This document shows positions 1-7,250 of a stretch of DNA of 36,296 nucleotides, one piece after another. Within the stretch, counting starts at the first letter, position 1. The number at the start of each line of letters is the position of its first letter. A program made the translations under genes and the position numbers. Location: NCBI GenBank assembly GCA_003568415.1, contig PWXV01000304.1, positions 1-36,296 on the forward strand. The letters run 5' to 3'. The notes under the pieces were generated by a model. It worked only from the letters and a program-made list of their open reading frames with translations, was not told the origin of the DNA and ran no database searches. Source of the stretch: Ignavibacteriales bacterium. GTDB taxonomy: Bacteria; Bacteroidota; Ignavibacteria; T3Sed10-11.

Positions 1-1862
1 CCGGTAACGGTAACACTGTGGCTTTCCCTGAATCCTGCAACTGTTTCTTTACCTAATTCATATTCATCGGTCAAACCGTACCGTACTTTAGCAATTCCCT
101 CACCATCGGTCGACCACGAAAAAGTGATTGAGGTATCGGTGGCCGATGTTTCATACGGCGGAGCCGACACAATTAACGGCGCATCTGAAGCGAATATTAT
201 GTCATCGGAAAAACGAGGTAAAAGCTGATAACCGCCAATAAGCGGTTCTTGCGGGCGATACTGGCCCACAACTCCTACAACATCGAACATACCCGGCGGA
301 GCAGGATCTCCGACAAAATCAACTGCGTTATTGACACGCAGTTCCATTTCGCCGGTCTGATCATAAATATTATAATTATCACCGGTTTCACCATCGGGGA
401 CATTCCAGAAACTGGCGTCAGTCGTTACACCAATTATTTTGGCAAGGACTCCTTCATAGCGTTCTACTCCCTGGGTCCCGTCCGACATAATCTGATCAAT
501 CGTCAGCTCCATAGGAGTCACTTCATTGCCGCTACTGTGGAATTCGGCAATGATGGCGCTTTCATCCAGCTGATTCAAACCAAAAAACTGTGTCACTCTG
601 CCGACCAATGTTACTTCATCGCCGATTGAAACCTGTGCGGAGACATTTTCCGGTGAAAACACCGCGAAACCGCCGGTGTCATCCTGGAGATACGATGGTC
701 CGGGTGTACCACCACCTGTTCTAAACTCATCAGCAACCGTAATAACACCGCGTATTGTAATCCATTCACCAAGATGTATCGACACACCGTTTTGATCTAT
801 CTGCGATGCTTCGATCATTGACATTGGAGTACCATAGATCAATATAGTGGGGTGCTGAGCAATACCGACAGTATTCGGACTATCAGCACCTGTTCTAACA
901 ATAAATTCATATCGCTCGGTAACATCCGGCAATTCTAAACCGGTAACCGAGATCACAAGATCATCTGTTATAGTTACCGAAACATCGCTAACCGTCACCG
1001 TTGTATTATCAATCGAAACTACTCCATCTTCCTGAGATAGTGTTATGTTGTCAGCTGAAAGGTTCGCAGCCCATTCCGGAAACACAATATCAATATCAGT
1101 TAAGGTAACATCTTCAACCGTTCCGCTTAAAGTGAAATCCAGATCAGCGGATGTACCACCCTGTAATATTTCTTCCGAAACGATCGCCTCACCGGTACCG
1201 CTGCCGGGATCTTCGGTTGTTTGTATATGAATGTTGCCGACACGTAATCTCGGTCTTCCACCGGATCCGCTGCCATCCTGATAATATTTCCCCCTTAATT
1301 GAACAACTTCCTGATCGTTAACTTCATCCGGCAGCAATGTTGGACCGAAGTTTTGGGAATGTCCTGCACTTGTATTTGCGACATATTCGATTGGTCCCGG
1401 TACATCCTGAAAATCACCGCTGGTTCCGACACGATATTGTAATCGAACCCGATATGGTCGCGGATTACTGACTACTGTTCCGCCAGTCCATGATACAAGA
1501 ATATTCTCAAACCCGTTGGTGTTGATCGCAAGTACCGCAGCACCTAAATTACCTGCCGTACCGGTATTAAACCATGAAAAACCGTCATCACCATGGCCAT
1601 TCATTCTTGTATCTCTGGTTGCATTATATGGCCCCGTATAATCATCATTCGGTTCATCATCAAGATCAGGGTCCTGTGTCGGTCCCCTATGAAACATCAT
1701 ATTCGGCGGATAGGTACCTGCCGGTTGATCGGCATTCCACGTTGTAAATTCATAATCACCCTGTGAAAGGTCATATGGTTCGGGATTGGTCTGTCCGGAA
1801 AGGATTAACGTTGCACAGAGTAACACAACCGACGAAAGAAAAAATAATCTCAATATACCCAT
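1..1862 (-). CDS. Secreted OB-fold and FN3-like surface protein, C-terminus cut by window edge
   Basis: An open frame starts at ATG 1862 and runs off the left edge without a stop, giving 620 visible residues. Residues 1-23 form a signal peptide (MGILRLFFLSSVVLLC then ILSGQ). The middle part is beta-rich and acidic. Around residues 345-500 there are two stretches typical of the OB-fold nucleic-acid-binding-like modules of exported proteins (WITIRGVITVADEF; SYLQDDTGGFAVF; SIGDEVTLVGRV). The last visible part (PLIVSAPPYETSATDTSITF) opens an FN3 or purple-acid-phosphatase-N-like domain. Such proteins often carry a nuclease, phosphatase or lamin-tail domain further on and end in a sorting domain, but that part is outside the window. 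No strong ribosome binding site is seen. The fold calls come from family resemblance; the enzymatic role is unknown. Confidence 0.75.
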   Translation of the reverse strand, partial: MGILRLFFLSSVVLLCATLILSGQTNPEPYDLSQGDYEFTTWNADQPAGTYPPNMMFHRGPTQDPDLDDEPNDDYTGPYNATRDTRMNGHGDDGFSWFNTGTAGNLGAAVLAINTNGFENILVSWTGGTVVSNPRPYRVRLQYRVGTSGDFQDVPGPIEYVANTSAGHSQNFGPTLLPDEVNDQEVVQLRGKYYQDGSGSGGRPRLRVGNIHIQTTEDPGSGTGEAIVSEEILQGGTSADLDFTLSGTVEDVTLTDIDIVFPEWAANLSADNITLSQEDGVVSIDNTTVTVSDVSVTITDDLVISVTGLELPDVTERYEFIVRTGADSPNTVGIAQHPTILIYGTPMSMIEASQIDQNGVSIHLGEWITIRGVITVADEFRTGGGTPGPSYLQDDTGGFAVFSPENVSAQVSIGDEVTLVGRVTQFFGLNQLDESAIIAEFHSSGNEVTPMELTIDQIMSDGTQGVERYEGVLAKIIGVTTDASFWNVPDGETGDNYNIYDQTGEMELRVNNAVDFVGDPAPPGMFDVVGVVGQYRPQEPLIGGYQLLPRFSDDIIFASDAPLIVSAPPYETSATDTSITFSWSTDGEGIAKVRYGLTDEYELGKETVAGFRESHSVTVT

Positions 1863-2048
1863 ACACTAAATCTGATATTTATTTGTAAATCAATAGTAAA
1901 CTACGTTAATCGGAATTATACTCACAGAGAGCGATAAAGGTAACATCCTGCATGTTTACGGGCTGAGGGGAAGATGATACCGGTCATTCCGAAATGATTT
2001 GGCCTTTTATATATAAAAGGTACACTTTTCCGTTTAAAAAACAAAACA
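1863..2048. other. Intergenic region with an 18-bp perfect palindrome
   Basis: This gap separates the end of the kynureninase-like gene from the start of the exported protein, both on the minus strand, so it should hold the end of one transcript and the promoter of the next. The only clear structure is a loop-less perfect palindrome, CCTTTTATATATAAAAGG, at 2003-2020. It could be an operator or a weak AT-rich hairpin; no T-run follows it on either strand. I found no convincing promoter pair. Confidence 0.4.
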
Positions 2049-3251
2049 CTACGTAACGACCGAGTTTCCTGTTCTGTGTTTCTTATAATCCCCGTTCTTC
2101 AGTATTTCACCAATGCTGTCAACTGCGGCATATACTTCTTCATCAGAATTATAAAAATGCGGGGCGATACGGATTCCTGCGTTCTTCCGGAAATCAACAA
2201 TAATTTCGCGGGCAATCAATTCACGGGAGACCTCGTATCCGTGGGATACATCGATTGTTATTGTCCCTCCTCTTTGCTCTTCTTCACGGGGCGAATGTAT
2301 CGTGAATCCGTATGCATCTGCTTGTTCAATAATGACACCTGTCTGACGCAGTGATTTCTTCCGTATGTTATCAATACCTGCTTGCTGAATGATTTTCACT
2401 CCCTCCGTTGCCGCGTATAATGCCGGTATCGAGGGTGTTCCGTTAAGAAATCGATATACATCATCCCGGTATTCCATCGCGGCGGTATCGAAATCAAACG
2501 GCCGTTGATGAGCAAACCATCCCGTAAAACGCGGTTTGAGCCGATTCCGCAGCTCAGGATGCACATACAGAAAACATCCGCCCGGACCGCCGCATAGCCA
2601 TTTTAAAACGCCGGCGGCGAGGAAATCAACTTGTAAAGCTTTTACGTCCACCGGATAAATACCGGCCGACTGAAATGCATCGAGCATGACATACGCACCG
2701 ACCGAATGTGCTTTCTCAACTATCGCCTGTACATCCTGAACATATGCACTCTTAAAAAGAATATGCGACATTGTTACAAGAAATGTATTTTCATCGATCG
2801 CATCGATCATTCGTTGTGTATCCACACGAATACCATCATCCGACTGAACAAGAGCAAGCCTACAGCCATGCGATTCTGACCACGCACGGGTTACATATAT
2901 CACTGATGGAAAGTTCAGCGATTCGGATACGATCTTGGTCCGGTTGCCGCGTGAGCCCGGATTATCAAAACATGACAAAATGATCGCTTGAATTGTCGTG
3001 ATATTCTGATGGATTGACAGCTCTCCCTCTCCTGCGCCGATAACAGGTGCAATTTCGTCACCCGTTGTTCTAACCATATCCCACCATTCATCAGACCAGG
3101 CAGTGATTCCTTTTGTTGCCCACGTGTCTGCATAGTCGTTCATTCTATTATATACCGATTCCGGCATAGCACCGAGTGAATTCGAAATAAGATAATTTTT
3201 TTCCGCGAGGATCGGGAATTCGGATCTATACTCCAATAACTGATCTTGCAT
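2049..3251 (-). CDS. Kynureninase-like PLP-dependent enzyme (aminotransferase class V fold)
   Basis: The 400-residue protein has the fold-type I PLP layout of kynureninase and related class V enzymes. The N-terminus has YLISNSLGAMP, comparable to the substrate-loop motif of kynureninases. D191 in MLDAFQSAG fits the aspartate that pairs with the pyridine nitrogen. K217 in AAGVLKWLCGGPGG fits the Schiff-base lysine. It is probably cytoplasmic. No other kynurenine or tryptophan catabolism gene is near, so the substrate is open and a lyase or desulfurase-like role remains possible. ATG 3251 lies 10 nt after the S66 peptidase stop and has a GAAAG-type ribosome binding site in between, so the two genes are very likely co-transcribed. 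Family confident; substrate not. Confidence 0.8.
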   Translation of the reverse strand: MQDQLLEYRSEFPILAEKNYLISNSLGAMPESVYNRMNDYADTWATKGITAWSDEWWDMVRTTGDEIAPVIGAGEGELSIHQNITTIQAIILSCFDNPGSRGNRTKIVSESLNFPSVIYVTRAWSESHGCRLALVQSDDGIRVDTQRMIDAIDENTFLVTMSHILFKSAYVQDVQAIVEKAHSVGAYVMLDAFQSAGIYPVDVKALQVDFLAAGVLKWLCGGPGGCFLYVHPELRNRLKPRFTGWFAHQRPFDFDTAAMEYRDDVYRFLNGTPSIPALYAATEGVKIIQQAGIDNIRKKSLRQTGVIIEQADAYGFTIHSPREEEQRGGTITIDVSHGYEVSRELIAREIIVDFRKNAGIRIAPHFYNSDEEVYAAVDSIGEILKNGDYKKHRTGNSVVT

Positions 3252-3261
3252 AATTACTCTT

Positions 3262-4209
3262 TCATTGTACCGGTGACTCTACTAACGAGAGTGATGAACG
3301 TTCCGGATCATATTTGAGAAATGCTCCCATCGGCAATGTTATTTTCGGTAATTCGTGACCGAACGGCACCGATTTGATAACGGAAACCGGCAGCGAAGCA
3401 AAGTAATCCGAAAATACTTCATCCAACGTAAGTGTCGGCCGGTCGTTTTCCTGTTCACATTTTGTAAATTGTCCGAGAATGATGCCGGAAAGATTGCTGA
3501 AAATATTATTGAGTTTGAGCTGATTCAGCATTCTGTCGATACGGTACTGAGCTTCACCTATTTCTTCAATCGCGAGGACGGCTCCGGTGAGATCAGGAAT
3601 ATATGGTGTTCCCAATAAACTGTTTATAATAGAGAGATTTCCACCAAGAACCGGTCCGGTAAACTCTCTGTTGACAGACAATGAGTGTACTGGATTTGAG
3701 AATGCTAAATCCTGATTGTAAGTACCGTCCATTATGAGAGACCAGAAGAACGATTCTGTTTCAGAATCAATATCCTGGCCGAAGTCGGCGGCAACCATCG
3801 GGCCGGCGAACGTTATCAATCCCACTCGCGTGTACAACGCACAATGGAGTGTCGTTATATCGCTATAGCCGATAAAAATTTTCGGGTTTCTTTTTATCAA
3901 CTCAAAATCAATGAGTGGAAGTAACCGTGTACAGCCATATCCGCCCCGTACCGCAATGATTGCATCTATTTCTTTATCTGAAAACATTGTATGAATATCA
4001 GCAACCCTGTCCTGATCACTCCCTGCAAGGTAGCCCCGCTTTAATTCGACAGAGGAACCAACCTGCACAGAAAAACCGTTTTTTTCGAGATATGATATAC
4101 CTATTTGCAATGATTCATCAGAAATGGGCGGACTGCCCGGCGTAATAACACCGATTGTCCCACCTGATCGTAACCGGCGGGGTTTTATAACGGGAAGCGA
4201 ACGATACAT
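3262..4209 (-). CDS. ldcA: LD-carboxypeptidase, peptidase family S66 (LdcA/MccF type)
   Basis: The 315-residue protein has the usual length of S66 carboxypeptidases, which remove the terminal D-amino acid from murein tetrapeptides during cell-wall recycling; some members instead cleave peptide antibiotics (MccF). The catalytic triad is visible: nucleophile S116 in GYSD, E215 in AIEEIGE and H285 in VPFGH. Spacing matches the family well. AVRGGYG (86-92), before the nucleophile, is also a family motif. There is no signal peptide, which fits a cytoplasmic recycling enzyme. It is the first gene of a two-gene unit with the kynureninase-like enzyme and is divergent from the Fur-family regulator, with about 166 nt between their starts. 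Ribosome binding site is weak (AAGAA just before ATG). Confidence 0.88.
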   Translation of the reverse strand: MYRSLPVIKPRRLRSGGTIGVITPGSPPISDESLQIGISYLEKNGFSVQVGSSVELKRGYLAGSDQDRVADIHTMFSDKEIDAIIAVRGGYGCTRLLPLIDFELIKRNPKIFIGYSDITTLHCALYTRVGLITFAGPMVAADFGQDIDSETESFFWSLIMDGTYNQDLAFSNPVHSLSVNREFTGPVLGGNLSIINSLLGTPYIPDLTGAVLAIEEIGEAQYRIDRMLNQLKLNNIFSNLSGIILGQFTKCEQENDRPTLTLDEVFSDYFASLPVSVIKSVPFGHELPKITLPMGAFLKYDPERSSLSLVESPVQ

Positions 4210-4313
4210 TTCTTAATTTTTGTTTCAAAGTTATTTTAAAATATATCCATCAATTAAGCTACTTTTTTGATGAATCGCAACATACTAATCGGGCGAATAT
4301 CCTCTTACACCTC

Positions 4314-4342
4314 TTGACAAATAGTAAAAAACTTCCTATATT
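4314..4342 (+). promoter_or_regulatory. Sigma-70-like promoter of the iron operon
   Basis: TTGACA (4314-4319), a 17-nt spacer and TATATT (4337-4342) lie upstream of the Fur-family gene. The -35 is a perfect consensus match and the -10 matches at five of six positions. Transcription would start near 4349, giving a leader of about 27 nt. The -10 box lies inside the left arm of the inverted repeat at 4335-4371, so a bound repressor would block it. Confidence 0.7.
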
Positions 4343-4371
4343 TATTTAGATTAAGTCTAAATAAATATAGG
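4335..4371. promoter_or_regulatory. Perfect 16-bp inverted repeat, likely metal-regulator operator
   Basis: Arms 4335-4350 and 4356-4371 are exact reverse complements separated by TTAAG. The core reads TTTAGATTAAGTCTAAA, AT-rich like many Fur/DtxR-class boxes, though not the classical Fur box. It covers the -10 box, the predicted start of transcription and the ribosome binding site of the downstream gene, which itself encodes a Fur-family protein. Autoregulation of the whole iron operon is the natural reading. Because transcription would begin within it, it should act as DNA rather than as an RNA hairpin. Confidence 0.7.
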
Positions 4372-4375
4372 AAAA

Positions 4376-4813
4376 ATGAGCACACAACAACAACCAGCAC
4401 GAGAAGCTTTCGAACACTATCTCAGAAAAGAAAATTACCGTATAACACCGGAACGATTTACGATTCTTGACGCGGTAATGGAGAGCGAAGGCCATTTTGA
4501 TGCCGATGAATTATATATTCTCCTAAAACAAAGCGGCAAAAAAGTATCCCGCGCTACCGTCTATAATACACTCGAATTACTCCTGAACAGCGGTCTTGTA
4601 TTAAAATTCAGATACGGCGAAAACCAATCCCGGTATGAAAAAATACACGGCAGGGCAAATCACCATCATCTAATATGCCTTTCATGCGGAGAGATCATCG
4701 AGTTTACCAACGAAAAGTTTCAGAAACTGGCAGTTGATGTATGCGAAAAGAATAATTTCAAACCGAACACAACATCATTTCAGGTTTACGGAACCTGTGA
4801 ACGGTGTCAATAA
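4376..4813 (+). CDS. fur: Fur-family metal-dependent transcriptional regulator
   Basis: The 145-residue protein has an N-terminal winged helix (about 15-85, recognition helix SRATVYNTLELL at 58-69) and a C-terminal metal/dimer domain. The domain carries HHH (96-98), CxxC at C101/C104 and CxxC at C141/C144, the usual structural zinc site. H40 and the HHH cluster fit the regulatory metal site. It would bind DNA when loaded with iron and repress uptake genes. The start ATG is preceded by AGGA, four nt away. It is the first gene of the iron block and sits directly behind the inverted repeat. Fur itself is the best guess from the context; PerR or Zur cannot be ruled out by sequence reading alone. 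Confidence 0.88.
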   Translation: MSTQQQPAREAFEHYLRKENYRITPERFTILDAVMESEGHFDADELYILLKQSGKKVSRATVYNTLELLLNSGLVLKFRYGENQSRYEKIHGRANHHHLICLSCGEIIEFTNEKFQKLAVDVCEKNNFKPNTTSFQVYGTCERCQ

Positions 4814-4823
4814 CAGGTAGCAC

Positions 4824-5105
4824 ATGAGTAGAACAATGTCAGCACAACGTCAATACCCCCTTTCAAAAATCAAAGCCGGAACATACGTTACTATTTTAAC
4901 AATTCCCGAAGATAATTATAAATCACAATTCATACGATTTGGAATTATCGAAGGCGAAAAAATCTACTGTATGACACGGCTTCCCGGCGGTACACTGATC
5001 ATTCAAAAAAACAGACAGGAGATTGCAATCGGTCCGGCTCTCGCGGCAAAGATTATGGTGCAGTTGGGATCATTGCTTACGACCGAACATTCATCGAGCG
5101 GATAA
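4824..5105 (+). CDS. feoA: FeoA-domain protein
   Basis: This 93-residue cytosolic protein has the SH3-like FeoA fold. The pattern is a leading LSKIKAGT, then RFGIIEGEKI (about 38-47), then RLPGGTLIIQ and IAIGPALAAKIMV at the end. FeoA is a small partner needed by the ferrous iron transporter FeoB. The gene starts 10 nt after the Fur-family stop with AGG in a ribosome-binding position, and ends 9 nt before feoB. An in-frame ATG at position 5 of the protein could also serve as start. Confidence 0.88.
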   Translation: MSRTMSAQRQYPLSKIKAGTYVTILTIPEDNYKSQFIRFGIIEGEKIYCMTRLPGGTLIIQKNRQEIAIGPALAAKIMVQLGSLLTTEHSSSG

Positions 5106-5114
5106 GGAGCCAGT

Positions 5115-7013
5115 ATGAGTGATCAGAAGAATCCCCCTGCTGCGAACAACAAATCTCATATTGAATCTCATCCGCATATCGGTCAGGAGTTTCTCGACAA
5201 GCGAGGTGAACGGCAACGATTAGTTCTTGCCGGCAATCCGAATGTCGGTAAGTCAGTCTTCTTTAATTACCTCTCCGGCATTTACGCAGACGTCTCAAAT
5301 TATCCCGGTACTACCATTGAAATAACAAAAGGCATCTACCGCACATATGATGTTTATGATACACCGGGAATATATGGTGTATCATCCTTTAACGATGAGG
5401 AGATCGTCGCACGGGATGTTATCGTTGCGGCCGATGTTGTGCTTAATGTAGTTGACGCGGTTCATCTTGAACGTGATCTGTTTCTGACACTTCATCTTAT
5501 CGACATGGGGAAAAAAGTTGTGGTCGCCCTGAACTTTATGGATGAAGCGAAAAAACATAACATCTCGATCGATGTCGACCGGCTGCAATCGCGGCTCGGT
5601 GTACCGGTCATCCCGACTGTCGCCATAAAGAAACAAGGATTCCGGGAACTTGAGGATGCAATTGCCGATGCACGGAAAGGAAATCAGGACCCGGACGTAC
5701 ACCATAAACTGCATAAACTATTAGACCGTACCGGAAGCGAAGCCGAAGCCCTTCTCGTTCTTGAAGGTGACCCTCACATCGCAGAAGTACACGGAGTTAA
5801 ACCGCTCGATCAAAGAGATGAAATGTATATCAAACGCCGCAATCGCGTTAACCGCATCATCGCTGAGGTGTTAGCTGACCGGTCCACTAAAACACTTCTG
5901 TCTACAAGCATCGGCCGGTGGACGGTAAATCCGTGGACGGGAATTCCACTATTTTTTGCTGCACTCTATCTTATCTATTTATTCGTCGGTAAACTCGTTG
6001 CACAGGATCTTGTGCATCTCACCGAGGAAGATATCGGTCAGGAAATGTGGGAACCGTGGATTGCCGATCTTGTATCGCGTTTTGTCAGCGAAACGAGCTG
6101 GATTGGCGTATTACTTGTCGGTGAGTTCGGTGTGCTGACGATGACCGTAACGTATTTACTCTTTCTTTTGCTACCGCTGGTGGCTTCGTTTTATCTTGTC
6201 CTCTCAATAATGGAGGACAGCGGATATCTTCCGCGGCTCGCAACGCTTGCAGACCGCGCATTAAATTACTTTGGTTTGAACGGAAGAGCAGTCATTCCGT
6301 TAATACTCGGTTTCGGATGTGTGACTGCAGCTACGATCACAACCCGTTTGCTGGGCAACGAACGAGAAAAAACAATTGCAACCGCGATACTACAATTCAC
6401 GATCCCCTGTTCCGCACAAATTGCCGTAATCGCCACGTTGCTTGCGACAGCAGGATTTAATGCACTTGTAATTTACGGAGTAGTGATACTTTCAACACTT
6501 GTCATTGCAGGAACGCTGCTTAACAAATTTATCCCCGGTCAGGCAACACCGTTGCTAATTGACCTGCCGCCGATGCGGATTCCACGTTTTGAAAACGTTA
6601 TCCGGAAAACCTGGAACAAATCATTTTTCTTTATGAAAGAAGCCACACCCTGGTTCTTTTTCGGCGCACTCGCGGTCGGGATAATGCAGTTAACCGGCAT
6701 TCTCACCGTGTGGCAAAATATTCTTGCACCGCTTACAACCGGATGGCTGAAGTTACCGGTCGAATCTGCAACAGCGTTCGTGATGGGACTGGTGAGACGC
6801 GATTTTGGAGCAGCAGGGTTATATGATATGGCGCTCGATCCGATGCAAATAACCGTGGCATTGATAACGATTACATTATTCGTTCCGTGTATTGCATCAT
6901 TAATGGTTATGTTAAAAGAACGTGGAATTAAACAAAGCGCACTGATCTGGTTCGGCTCGTGGATTGGCGCATTTACAATAGGCGGTATTGTAGCACAGTT
7001 AATTATCAGATAA
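5115..7013 (+). CDS. feoB: Ferrous iron transporter FeoB
   Basis: This 632-residue inner-membrane protein imports Fe(II). The N-terminal G domain shows G1 GNPNVGKS (40-47), G3 DTPG (82-85) and G4 NFMDE (140-144). A helical spacer follows to about residue 270, and then the membrane part with two Gate motifs: GFGC with C402, and FTIPC with C432. It is shorter than E. coli FeoB (773 residues), as is common in FeoB proteins of other phyla. The N-terminal 35 residues before the G domain are a charged extension. Start ATG has AAGGAG upstream. It follows feoA and is followed 4 nt later by a small zinc-ribbon gene, so translation is likely coupled. Confidence 0.95.
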   Translation: MSDQKNPPAANNKSHIESHPHIGQEFLDKRGERQRLVLAGNPNVGKSVFFNYLSGIYADVSNYPGTTIEITKGIYRTYDVYDTPGIYGVSSFNDEEIVARDVIVAADVVLNVVDAVHLERDLFLTLHLIDMGKKVVVALNFMDEAKKHNISIDVDRLQSRLGVPVIPTVAIKKQGFRELEDAIADARKGNQDPDVHHKLHKLLDRTGSEAEALLVLEGDPHIAEVHGVKPLDQRDEMYIKRRNRVNRIIAEVLADRSTKTLLSTSIGRWTVNPWTGIPLFFAALYLIYLFVGKLVAQDLVHLTEEDIGQEMWEPWIADLVSRFVSETSWIGVLLVGEFGVLTMTVTYLLFLLLPLVASFYLVLSIMEDSGYLPRLATLADRALNYFGLNGRAVIPLILGFGCVTAATITTRLLGNEREKTIATAILQFTIPCSAQIAVIATLLATAGFNALVIYGVVILSTLVIAGTLLNKFIPGQATPLLIDLPPMRIPRFENVIRKTWNKSFFFMKEATPWFFFGALAVGIMQLTGILTVWQNILAPLTTGWLKLPVESATAFVMGLVRRDFGAAGLYDMALDPMQITVALITITLFVPCIASLMVMLKERGIKQSALIWFGSWIGAFTIGGIVAQLIIR

Positions 7014-7017
7014 TTGC

Positions 7018-7215
7018 ATGGAAAGTAAATTAAAACAAAATTTTCATCAACAACGTGAACAAGAAAAACGTGAGTGCCCGGTGTGCAAATATGCGCTGGT
7101 AAACCCGTTACTCCGGTCGTGTCCGCGATGCAATTCTCCCGTCCCGTATGAAGATCCGGGATGCGGGAGTTGTATTCACTCGGTATCTTGTCCCGACAGC
7201 TCGGGATATAGATAA
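7018..7215 (+). CDS. Small zinc-ribbon protein in the feo operon
   Basis: This 65-residue protein starts 4 nt after feoB. It is charged at the N-terminus (about 1-18) and then shows CPVCKYALVNPLLRSCPRC, a two-CxxC knuckle pair that would bind one zinc, followed by PGCGSC and a last SC, a possible second site. There is no signal peptide or membrane segment. It does not match FeoC (a winged helix) or the membrane type of FeoB-associated cysteine-rich protein in any way I can see. Its position suggests an accessory or metal-sensing role for FeoB; that is inference. A second small protein in this window (30140-30301) has the same CPVCKY opening. Confidence 0.75.
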   Translation: MESKLKQNFHQQREQEKRECPVCKYALVNPLLRSCPRCNSPVPYEDPGCGSCIHSVSCPDSSGYR

Positions 7216-7250
7216 TAAATAGCAACAGTCAATCGCTCGGGAGAATGATT

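Noticed and set aside
1925-1990. TPP-riboswitch-like words (GGGCTGAGGGG, GATGATACCGG)
   Set aside because: The second conserved TPP part is missing, and neither neighbour is a thiamin gene.
6539-7225. A 228-codon frame on the minus strand across the feoB 3' end
   Set aside because: It lies opposite feoB, whose motifs are certain, and the product has no recognisable pattern.
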